DNA of 64,000 nucleotides from Streptomyces sp. NBC_00341. GTDB taxonomy: Bacteria > Actinomycetota > Actinomycetes > Streptomycetales > Streptomycetaceae. Location: NCBI RefSeq assembly GCF_041435055.1, contig NZ_CP108002.1, forward strand, positions 6,386,001-6,450,000, in the 5' to 3' direction. A program made the translations under genes and the position numbers. The number at the start of each line of letters is the position of its first letter. The first letter of the stretch is position 1. Positions 57,869 through 64,000 of the stretch are shown one piece after another. The notes beneath the pieces were generated by a model, which did no database searches, was not told where the DNA came from, and saw only the letters and a list, made by a program, of their open reading frames with translations.

Positions 57869-58459
57869 ATGCGTGTTGTCATCAGCGAGTTCATCAGCCT
57901 GGACGGCGTCGTGCAGGCGCCGGGCGGTGCCGAGGAGGACCGGGACGGCGGCTTCGCGCACGGCGGCTGGTCCCACCCGTTCTTCGACGCGGACGTGGTC
58001 GGCGCCTCCTTCAGCGAGGCGGTGGACGGGGCCGTAGCCCTGCTGTTCGGCCGCCGCACCTGGCAGACGATGGCCGCGGCATGGCCCGAGCGGGCCGGTG
58101 ACCCCTTCGCCGACCGGATGAACAACCTCCAGAAGTACGTGGTGACCGAGACCCTCGGCGACGACGACCTGACGTGGACCAACACCGAACGCATCCCCGG
58201 CGAGAAGGCCGCCGCCCGCATCCAGGAGCTTCGGGAGCGGGGCGAGGGCGACCTGCTGGTGATGGGGAGCCCCACGCTCGTACGCGGACTGCTGAGCGAG
58301 GGCCTGGTCGACGAACTCCGGCTCGTGATCATGCCGGTGCTGCTGGGCGGCGGGAAGTCGATCTTCCCGGCGGACGGCGGACTGCGCACCCTCGAACTGG
58401 TCTCGGCCGTCACCAGCCCCGCGGGCGTCCAGGTGTGCACGTACCGTCCGGCGCCGTAG
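57869..58459 (+). CDS. RibD C-terminal-domain (dihydrofolate reductase-like) protein
   Basis: 196 residues. The N-terminus MRVVISEFISLDGVVQAPGG, the nucleotide loop LLFGRRTWQTMAAAWPE and the C-terminal LVDELRLVIMPVLLGGGKSI mark the RibD_C/DHFR-like group. Members reduce NADPH-dependent small molecules, but the substrate here is unknown. ATG 57869 has GAGGAG 9 bases upstream. It is convergent with the alpha/beta hydrolase gene. Confidence 0.88.
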   Translation: MRVVISEFISLDGVVQAPGGAEEDRDGGFAHGGWSHPFFDADVVGASFSEAVDGAVALLFGRRTWQTMAAAWPERAGDPFADRMNNLQKYVVTETLGDDDLTWTNTERIPGEKAAARIQELRERGEGDLLVMGSPTLVRGLLSEGLVDELRLVIMPVLLGGGKSIFPADGGLRTLELVSAVTSPAGVQVCTYRPAP

Positions 58460-58465
58460 GGGGAG

Positions 58466-58494
58466 CGGCCGGGCCTGTCCGGGAGTCCCGGCCG
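58466..58494. terminator. Hairpin between convergent genes
   Basis: CGGCCGGG (58466-58473) and CCCGGCCG (58487-58494) form an 8-bp stem between the RibD-C and hydrolase genes. Confidence 0.55.
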
Positions 58495-58506
58495 GCGACG
58501 GCGTGT

Positions 58507-59238
58507 TCAGCCGCGGACGGGCAACTGCCGGGCGAAGCGGCGGACGGCGCCGGTGAAGGCGTCCGGGTCGTCGAAGTTCGCGAGGTGCCCGGCCCGAGGG
58601 ATCAGTTCGACGCGGGCGTTCGGATGCGCGCGGGCGAACTCCCTCTCGCCGGACCGGAAGACGGTGTCCTTCTCGCCGTTCAGGATGAGCACCGGGGCGT
58701 CCACATGGCGCATCGCGTCCGCGTCGAAACGGCCCAGCACATCGCCCCAGGCCGCCGGCAGAGTGTGGAAGGCGTAACCGGCGCTGATGGTCGCGGCCAC
58801 CACGTCGGCGGGGTAGCGCCGACGCAGCAGCCGGTCGTTCCACTGGGTCAGTCTCTCCGTCGGCAGCCGGGGGACGAGCCCGGCGGCCCACCGGTAGGGC
58901 GTGGCCCACGCGCCCCGGGTCGAGGCGCTGGCCCCCGCGAGGACCAGCCCACGCAGCAGCTCGGGGCGGCGCCGCGCGAACTCCAGCGCCGTATAGCCGC
59001 CGAGCGAGTGCCCGACGACCAGAGCCGGCCCGTGGCCGAGCGAGTCCACTGCCGAGGCGATGATCTCTGTCGCCGCGTCCGGACTCCACGGCTGGGCGGA
59101 GCGGGAGCCGTGGCCCGGCAGGTCGACAGCGGCTGCCGGGAATTCCGTACCGAGCGCGGCCAGTTGCGGACTCCACTGCCCCGCGCTGAACCGGGTGCCG
59201 TGCACGAAGACGATGGGTGGTGGGCCGGCCGACGTCAT
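58507..59238 (-). CDS. Alpha/beta hydrolase
   Basis: 243 residues. The oxyanion region is FVHGTRFSAGQWSPQ, the nucleophile elbow is VVGHSLGGYTALEF, the acid Asp is in LNGEKDTVF and the His in IPRAGHLANFD. The substrate is unknown; size and motifs fit a small esterase or lactonase. ATG 59238 follows GGAGAAGAC. It is divergent from the MFS transporter, with a strong inverted repeat in the promoter. Confidence 0.9.
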   Translation of the reverse strand: MTSAGPPPIVFVHGTRFSAGQWSPQLAALGTEFPAAAVDLPGHGSRSAQPWSPDAATEIIASAVDSLGHGPALVVGHSLGGYTALEFARRRPELLRGLVLAGASASTRGAWATPYRWAAGLVPRLPTERLTQWNDRLLRRRYPADVVAATISAGYAFHTLPAAWGDVLGRFDADAMRHVDAPVLILNGEKDTVFRSGEREFARAHPNARVELIPRAGHLANFDDPDAFTGAVRRFARQLPVRG

Positions 59239-59292
59239 GTCTTCTCCGGAACATCGCTCTGTGCGCGCAGGGCCTCGATACCCACGCCGACC

Positions 59293-59323
59293 ATCGTAGG
59301 CACACAATCAGCGGTTGTGTGCC
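59293..59323. promoter_or_regulatory. Inverted repeat over the hydrolase promoter
   Basis: GGCACACAA (59299-59307) and TTGTGTGCC (59315-59323) are perfect arms around a 7-base spacer. On the minus strand the dyad directly abuts a -10 (TACGAT, complement of 59293-59298), filling the -35/-10 spacer. It is an operator for an unidentified repressor. Confidence 0.7.
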
Positions 59324-59418
59324 GTCCCCGCCGGTTGTTTGCTCTCACCGCCCCTCGGTCGCTTTGATGCCTGGTGGCCGGCGTAGGGCTGTCCGGACCG
59401 GCGGGAGGCATGTGGGGC

Positions 59419-60672
59419 ATGGCGGGCAGACGGAAGCTGGGGCGTCGGTTCGGGTGGCTGTGGGCGGCGTACGCGGTCAGTTCGTACGGCACCGGGCTCG
59501 GGTTCGGCGCGTTGCCGCTGATCGCGGTGCTCGTCCTGCACAGCGGGCCGACCCAGGTCGCGGCGCTGGCCGCCGCCGGGCGGGCGGTGGGGGCGCTGGT
59601 CGCGGTGCCGCTCGGCCCCTGGGTGGAGTTCCGGCACAAGCGGCCGGTGATGATCGCGATGGACCTGATCCGGTTCGCGGCGCTGATGAGCATTCCCGCC
59701 GCGTTCGCGCTCGGTCTGCTCGGCTTCGTCCAGCTCCTGCTCGTCTCGGTCGTCGTCGCGGCGGCCGACATCGCCTTCAAGGCGGCGAGCGGTGCCTATC
59801 TGAAGGCGCTCGTACCGTCGAAGGACCTGCTCGTCGCGAACGGCCGGTTCGAATCCACGACATGGACCTCGACCATGATCGGGCCGCCGCTCGGCGGGGC
59901 CGCGATCGGACTGTTCGGCCCGGTGACGACCGTGGTCGCCGACGCGGTCAGCTATCTGCTCTCGGCGCTCGGTATCCGTGCCATCGGCGGAACGGAACCC
60001 GGCCCCGCGCGAACGGCCGCGCCCCGGCTGCGGGCCGGTGATCTGCTCGACGGCTGGCGCTACCTCCTCGCCCACCCCACGCTGCGCCCGCTGCTCCTCA
60101 ACTCGATCGTGGTCAACGGCCTGATCATGGCCTCCGCGCCGATCCTGGCCGTGCTCCTGCTCGGCCCCCTCGGCTTCGCCCCCTGGCAGTACGGTCTCGT
60201 GTTCGCGGCCCCCTGCGTCGGGGGCCTCGTCGGCTCACGGCTCGCGCACCCGCTGGCGGCGCGGTTCGGCCGGCACCGGATGATGACCGCCTCCGGGGCG
60301 CTGCGCGCCTGCTGGCCCGTCGGACTCGCGTTCGTCGGGCCCGGCGTCCCCGGAATGGCGCTCATCATCCTCGTCCAGCTCGGCCTGGTGACCTGCTGCG
60401 CCCTGTTCAATCCGCTGCTGGCCACCTACCGGCTCGACCACACCGAACCCGACCGGGTGGCGCGCACTCTGTCCGCCTGGTCGATCAGCAGCAGCGCCGC
60501 CATCGCGGCCATGACCGCGCTGTGGGGACTGCTGGCCGCCGTCACGAGCCCGCGCATCGCGATCGCCGTCGCCGGGATCGTCCTGCTGGCCACCCCGCTG
60601 CTGCTGCCCCGCCGCGAGAGCGCCCCCGGGCCGGCACCCGCCGACGCCGGGGAAGCCGTCGACCGGGTCTGA
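59419..60672 (+). CDS. MFS transporter (drug-efflux type)
   Basis: About 417 residues with ten to twelve membrane segments. The motif in loop 2-3 is PLGPWVEFRHKRPVMIAMD, as in the enterobactin-exporter-like MFS_3 group, and SYLLSALGIRAI and ATYRLDHTEPDRVARTLSAW are typical of it. ATG 59419 is chosen because GGGAGG lies 10 bases upstream, whereas ATG 59410 is too close to it. Function is probably export of a small compound. Convergent with the FAD monooxygenase gene. Confidence 0.88.
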   Translation: MAGRRKLGRRFGWLWAAYAVSSYGTGLGFGALPLIAVLVLHSGPTQVAALAAAGRAVGALVAVPLGPWVEFRHKRPVMIAMDLIRFAALMSIPAAFALGLLGFVQLLLVSVVVAAADIAFKAASGAYLKALVPSKDLLVANGRFESTTWTSTMIGPPLGGAAIGLFGPVTTVVADAVSYLLSALGIRAIGGTEPGPARTAAPRLRAGDLLDGWRYLLAHPTLRPLLLNSIVVNGLIMASAPILAVLLLGPLGFAPWQYGLVFAAPCVGGLVGSRLAHPLAARFGRHRMMTASGALRACWPVGLAFVGPGVPGMALIILVQLGLVTCCALFNPLLATYRLDHTEPDRVARTLSAWSISSSAAIAAMTALWGLLAAVTSPRIAIAVAGIVLLATPLLLPRRESAPGPAPADAGEAVDRV

Positions 60673-60698
60673 GGGCGGCCGGGTCCGAGGGCGGCAGC

Positions 60699-61823
60699 TC
60701 AGACGGGCTCGTCGCCGTGCGCGAAGAAGCTGATCACTTCCTCGATCGTGGGGTTGGCCGGGGCCTGTGCCTCCGCCGCGCCGACCTCGGCACTGCGGGG
60801 GAACATCACCCGCTCGTACGCGCCGAGCGCGGCCTCGACGTCGTCGGGGTGCGCGGCGAGGGCCGCTCCGAGTTCGGCGCCGTCCAGCATGGCGAGGTTG
60901 GCGCCCTCGCCGTTCGGCGGGATGAGGTGGGCGGCGTCACCGACCAGGGTGACTCCCGGCACCCGCTCCCACCGGTGCCCGACCGGCAGCGTGTGGTGGG
61001 GGCGCACGACCGGCGCGGTGTCGCTGTCGGTGATCAGGGCGGTGAGCTCGGGGGCCCAGCCGGCGAACTCCTGGGCGATCCGCCGGGTGGCCGCGGCGGT
61101 GTCGGTGAAGTCGATCGCGGTGAACCAGGACTGCGGCTCGGTCAGCATCGCGTACGTGTGGAGCGTCGCACCGCTCTCCCGGTGGGCGGCGAGCTGGATC
61201 CTGCCCGGCTCTATCGCGAACATCGACCCGCCGCCGACCGCCTTCGCGGCAGCGGCGTGCCGCTCGTCGGCGTCGAACAGGTAGGTCTCGACGAACGACA
61301 TGCCCGTGTACACGGGTACGTCGTCGGAGACCAGCGGACGGACCCGCGACCAGGCCCCGTCCGCACCGACCAGCAGGCCCGTGACGACGGTGGAGCCGTC
61401 GGCGAAGGTCACCTCGTGGCGCCCCTCGGCCAGGCTCCGGACACCGCTCACCTTGTGGCCCCACCGGACGGTGCCGTCCGGGAGCGCGTCGAGCAGCAGC
61501 TGCCGCAACTCGCCGCGCTGTACCTCGGGGCGTCCGCCGGTGCCGTCGTCGGGCTGGTCGAGCAGGACGTTCCCCTCCCGGTCGAGCGCCCGCATCGCCT
61601 GGCGGCCCTCCAGGACGATGGAGCGGAACTCGTCCATCAGTCCGGCCGCCCGCACCGCCAACTGGCCGTTGTAGTCGTGGATGTCGAGCATCCCGCCCTG
61701 GGTGCGGGCCGTCGGTGAGGCCTCCGCCTCGTAGACGGTGGACGGGATGCCGTGGACGTGCAGGACGCGGGCGAGCGTGAGGCCGCCGAGTCCGGCGCCG
61801 ATGATCGTGACATGAGTGGTCAT
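60699..61823 (-). CDS. FAD-dependent monooxygenase (TetX-like)
   Basis: 374 residues. The FAD-binding GAGLGGLTLARVLHVHG near the start, the conserved DGAWSRVRPLV, and GDAAHLIPPNGEGANLAMLD near the C-terminus place it with PHBH-type monooxygenases such as TetX. It would hydroxylate an aromatic or polyketide using NADPH, and could inactivate an antibiotic; the substrate is not shown. ATG 61823 follows TTGGAG. It is divergent from the thioredoxin-reductase-like gene with 247 bp between. Confidence 0.88.
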   Translation of the reverse strand: MTTHVTIIGAGLGGLTLARVLHVHGIPSTVYEAEASPTARTQGGMLDIHDYNGQLAVRAAGLMDEFRSIVLEGRQAMRALDREGNVLLDQPDDGTGGRPEVQRGELRQLLLDALPDGTVRWGHKVSGVRSLAEGRHEVTFADGSTVVTGLLVGADGAWSRVRPLVSDDVPVYTGMSFVETYLFDADERHAAAAKAVGGGSMFAIEPGRIQLAAHRESGATLHTYAMLTEPQSWFTAIDFTDTAAATRRIAQEFAGWAPELTALITDSDTAPVVRPHHTLPVGHRWERVPGVTLVGDAAHLIPPNGEGANLAMLDGAELGAALAAHPDDVEAALGAYERVMFPRSAEVGAAEAQAPANPTIEEVISFFAHGDEPV

Positions 61824-61862
61824 GCCGACTCCAAGCCGGTCGCAGGCCTGCCGGACGGGCTC

Positions 61863-61955
61863 CGACAGGCTCTGCCCCAAGCGTCCGGGCCTCCGGCGAC
61901 AGGCCGCCGACACCGCACCGACACCACCCTGCCCGCGCCGACAGGCGGCCGACAC
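61863..61955. repeat. CGACAGGC direct repeats in a divergent promoter region
   Basis: CGACAGGC occurs at about 61863, 61897 and 61939; the last two extend to an 18-bp near-repeat with GCCGACAC. The region separates two divergent flavoprotein genes and could be a regulator-binding array. Confidence 0.5.
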
Positions 61956-61996
61956 GGGGTGGGGCCGCGGCCCCGGAGGGAAGGCCACCAGGAGGT

Positions 61997-62011
61997 TTGC
62001 CGCTTCGGCAA
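61997..62011. promoter_or_regulatory. Dyad TTGCCG-N3-CGGCAA
   Basis: A perfect 6-bp-arm dyad about 60 bases before the thioredoxin-reductase-like gene, followed by a further half-site TTTGCCG (about 62017). Likely an operator. Confidence 0.55.
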
Positions 62012-62070
62012 GGATCTTTGCCGTGTGGCGTGGAAGCGCGCACCATCGTCCGCAGATGGAGGTGTTTCGC

Positions 62071-63135
62071 ATGAGCGACATGACGACGCGGACGACACGG
62101 ACGACGCAGACGTACGACGTAGTGGTGATCGGCGGCGGTGCCGCCGGGCTGAGCGGGGCCCTGGCGCTGTCCAGGGCCAGGCGTTCGGTGCTGGTGATCG
62201 ACGCGGGCAGCCCGCGCAACGCACCCGCGTCCCACGCGCACAACTACCTGGGGCGCGAGGGCCTGCCGCCGGCCGAGCTGCTGGCCGTCGGCCGGGAGGA
62301 GGCCGCCGGGTACGGGGCCGAGATCGTCGAGGGTTCGGCCGTGACGGCGCAGAGGCTGCCGGGCGGGGCGGGCTTCCGGGTCGTACGGGATGACGGGAGC
62401 GCCGTCACCGCGCGCCGCCTCCTCGTCACGACCGGGCTCGTCGACGAACTGCCGCCGGTCCCCGGCCTGGCGGAGCGGTGGGGCCAGGACGTGCTGCACT
62501 GCCCGTACTGCCACGGCTGGGAGGTGCGGGACGCCCCGATCGGCATCCTGGCCACGAGCCCGATGGCCGTGCACCAGGCGCTGCTCTGGAGGCAGTGGAG
62601 CGACGACGTCACCCTCTTCCTGCACCAAGCACCCGAGCCCGCGGACGAGGAGTACGAGCAGCTCGCCGCCCGGGGCATCGCCGTGGTGGACGGGGAGGTG
62701 ACCGGGATCGAGGCGAGCGGGGACCGGCTCACCGGGGTGCGGCTGGCCGGCGGCCGGGTCGTGCCGCGCGAGGCCGTGGTGGTCCAGCCGCGCTTCACCG
62801 CGAGGTCCGGGGTGCTGGACGGCCTCGGGCTGTACCCCACCGCGCTGGAGGTGGGCGGTCACACCGTCGGTACGTACATCGCGTCCGATCCGGCCGGGGC
62901 GACCGAGGTGCCCGGGGTCTGGGTCGCCGGTAACGTCACCAACCTGATGGAGCAGGTCATCGGCGCCGCCGCGGCCGGGCTGAAGGCGGCCTCCGCCATC
63001 AACGCGGACCTGGTGGGCGCGGACACCCGCCGCGCGGTCGAGGCCCGCCGCGCACCCTTCTCGGCGCAGGCCGAGCGCCAGGTCTGCGAGAAGACGCTCG
63101 GAGACCGCCGTCACGGACTGCTGGAGACACGATGA
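62071..63135 (+). CDS. NAD(P)/FAD-dependent oxidoreductase, thioredoxin reductase-like
   Basis: 354 residues. The FAD site is VVVIGGGAAGLSGALALSRA and the redox-active pair is CPYCHGWE, as in thioredoxin reductase relatives; GVWVAGNVTNLMEQVIGAAAAGL closes the FAD domain. There is no thioredoxin gene beside it, and the length and C-terminal extension after about residue 325 fit the broader group of pyridine-nucleotide disulfide oxidoreductases that act with other partners. ATG 62071 has GGAGGTG 7 bases upstream. It overlaps the methyltransferase gene by 4 bases (ATGA), suggesting coupled expression. Confidence 0.9.
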   Translation: MSDMTTRTTRTTQTYDVVVIGGGAAGLSGALALSRARRSVLVIDAGSPRNAPASHAHNYLGREGLPPAELLAVGREEAAGYGAEIVEGSAVTAQRLPGGAGFRVVRDDGSAVTARRLLVTTGLVDELPPVPGLAERWGQDVLHCPYCHGWEVRDAPIGILATSPMAVHQALLWRQWSDDVTLFLHQAPEPADEEYEQLAARGIAVVDGEVTGIEASGDRLTGVRLAGGRVVPREAVVVQPRFTARSGVLDGLGLYPTALEVGGHTVGTYIASDPAGATEVPGVWVAGNVTNLMEQVIGAAAAGLKAASAINADLVGADTRRAVEARRAPFSAQAERQVCEKTLGDRRHGLLETR

Positions 63136-63791
63136 CAACCGACAGCACGCCGACCCCGACCGACGCGGAACTCTGGGACGAGCGCTACCGCGAGAGCACC
63201 CGGATCTGGAGCGGGAACCCCAACACCGCGCTCGTCCGCGAGGTGGAGGGGCTGGCGCCGGGGCGCGCCCTGGACCTCGGCTGTGGTGAAGGGGCCGACG
63301 CGGTCTGGCTCGCGCGGTGGGGCTGGCAGGTCACCGCCACGGACATCTCGCGCGTCGCGCTGGAGCGGGCCGCGGAACACGCCGCGGAGGCGGGGGTGCG
63401 GGAGCTGGTCGACTGGCAGTTCCACGACCTCGGGGTCTCGTTCCCCGAGGGGGAGTACGACCTGGTCACCGCCTCGTTCCTGCACTCGATGGGCGACCTG
63501 CCGCGTGAGGCGATCCTGCGGCGGGCCGCCTCGGCCGTCGCGCCCGGCGGGGTGCTCCTGATCGTCGGGCACGCGGGCTTCCCGGCGTGGGAGCACAACC
63601 ACGCGGACATGGAACTCCCCACCACCGACGAGGTGCTGGCATCCCTCGAACTCCCGGCGGGGGAGTGGGACGTGCTGGTCAGCGAGGAGCACGAGCGGGT
63701 GCAGAACGACCCGGACGGAAACCCCACCACCCGTACCGACAACGCTCTGAAGGTCCGCCGCCACGCGTCCGGCATACAGGACGGGAGCTGA
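63132..63791 (+). CDS. Class I SAM-dependent methyltransferase
   Basis: 219 residues. Motif I is ALDLGCGEGADAVWLARWG; TATDIS is motif II; the post-motif region DLVTASFLHSMGD is also seen. The start segment LWDERYRESTRIWSGNPNTA is typical of methyltransferase_25/TehB-like enzymes. The substrate is unknown. It is coupled to the flavoprotein gene upstream, a pair I have seen in other actinomycetes without a known role. Confidence 0.88.
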   Translation: MTTDSTPTPTDAELWDERYRESTRIWSGNPNTALVREVEGLAPGRALDLGCGEGADAVWLARWGWQVTATDISRVALERAAEHAAEAGVRELVDWQFHDLGVSFPEGEYDLVTASFLHSMGDLPREAILRRAASAVAPGGVLLIVGHAGFPAWEHNHADMELPTTDEVLASLELPAGEWDVLVSEEHERVQNDPDGNPTTRTDNALKVRRHASGIQDGS

Positions 63792-63804
63792 CCTATACGG
63801 GTTC

Positions 63805-63810
63805 TAGGGT
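63805..63810 (+). promoter_or_regulatory. Possible -10 TAGGGT before the last gene
   Basis: TAGGGT matches a Streptomyces -10, 41 bases before the ATG of the DinB-like gene; the -35 is not clear. Confidence 0.35.
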
Positions 63811-63851
63811 CGTTCCTGACGGCGGAACAGGAACGACCGAAGGCGGAGACC

Positions 63852-64000
63852 ATGAACGTCAATGAGCCGGACACCCGCGACGCGGCCGCAGCTTCCCTCA
63901 CTGGCGAGCGCGCCGATCTGCTGGAGGCGCTGGCCAAGCAGCGGCACTTCCTGCGCTTCACCACCCGCGACCTCACCGACGAGCAGGCCGGGCTGCGGCC
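63852..64000 (+). CDS. DinB/DUF664-like protein, 5' part
   Basis: The first 49 codons are visible. After a short polar tail the sequence ERADLLEALAKQRHFLRF then TTRDLTDEQAGLRP is the first helix and loop of DinB/DUF664 four-helix proteins (mycothiol- or metal-dependent S-transferase-like). The ATG at 63852 follows GGCGGAG. The gene continues beyond the window, so the assignment rests on the N-terminus alone. Confidence 0.7.
   Translation, partial: MNVNEPDTRDAAAASLTGERADLLEALAKQRHFLRFTTRDLTDEQAGLR

Overview
The window is chromosomal DNA of a high-GC actinomycete, almost certainly a Streptomyces. Codon third positions are nearly all G/C. GTG, TTG and probable CTG starts are common, and several genes look leaderless. 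The gene order gatB, ilvBNC-serA, putative proline catabolism genes, leuB-ilvE, a urease-like locus and cimA is one I associate with the conserved Streptomyces core (from memory, not searched).

Layout. 1-5.6 kb: 3' end of gatB with a strong terminator, an ArsB/SLC13-type permease, an MMPL exporter and an acidic membrane protein. 5.9-13.3 kb: a small basic protein, a giant LuxR-family (LAL) regulator, a DUF6191-like protein, a PQQ-type sugar dehydrogenase lipoprotein, an aldo/keto reductase and a D-2-hydroxyacid dehydrogenase. 13.6-16.5 kb: a membrane PAS-GGDEF-EAL protein with an intact GGDEF and a degenerate EAL domain. 16.5-22.7 kb: ilvB, ilvN, ilvC behind a peptide-leader attenuator, then serA and a TetR regulator. 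22.8-23.2 kb: a nested inverted-repeat (cloverleaf-like) non-coding element. 23.2-27.1 kb: PucR-type regulator, proline dehydrogenase and P5C dehydrogenase. 27.2-33.9 kb: a three-gene phospholipid operon on the minus strand, an MDR oxidoreductase with a divergent LysR regulator, a 42-residue protein and a Tat-exported metallophosphatase. 34.0-36.4 kb: leuB and ilvE.

36.4-43.6 kb: an NCS1 permease divergent from a urease-like pair (fused gamma-beta, then alpha), an agmatine deiminase-family enzyme, a TetR regulator and an MHS-type transporter, with no urease accessory genes in sight. 43.6-45.5 kb: citramalate synthase behind a second attenuator whose leader peptide has tandem Ile codons. 45.7-56.2 kb: a beta-glucan utilisation cluster made of a LacI regulator, a family-5 binding protein with Opp/Dpp-type ABC transporter, a GH1 beta-glucosidase and a secreted two-CBM GH16 glucanase. 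56.3-64 kb: a Gly-rich membrane protein, a RibD-C reductase, an alpha/beta hydrolase, an MFS exporter, a TetX-like monooxygenase, a thioredoxin-reductase-like flavoprotein, a methyltransferase and the start of a DinB-like gene.

The strongest theme is branched-chain amino acid synthesis. ilvB, ilvN, ilvC, leuB, ilvE and cimA all lie in one 27-kb stretch, and the two operon heads (ilvB and cimA) carry similar attenuators: a short leader ORF rich in Ile/Leu/Val codons, probably translated from the first nucleotide, followed by a GC hairpin and a run of T. The most promising unexplained system is the urease-like/agmatine deiminase cluster. The most striking non-coding structure is the nested palindrome at 22.8-23.2 kb. 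No tRNA, rRNA, CRISPR array, transposase or phage gene was seen.
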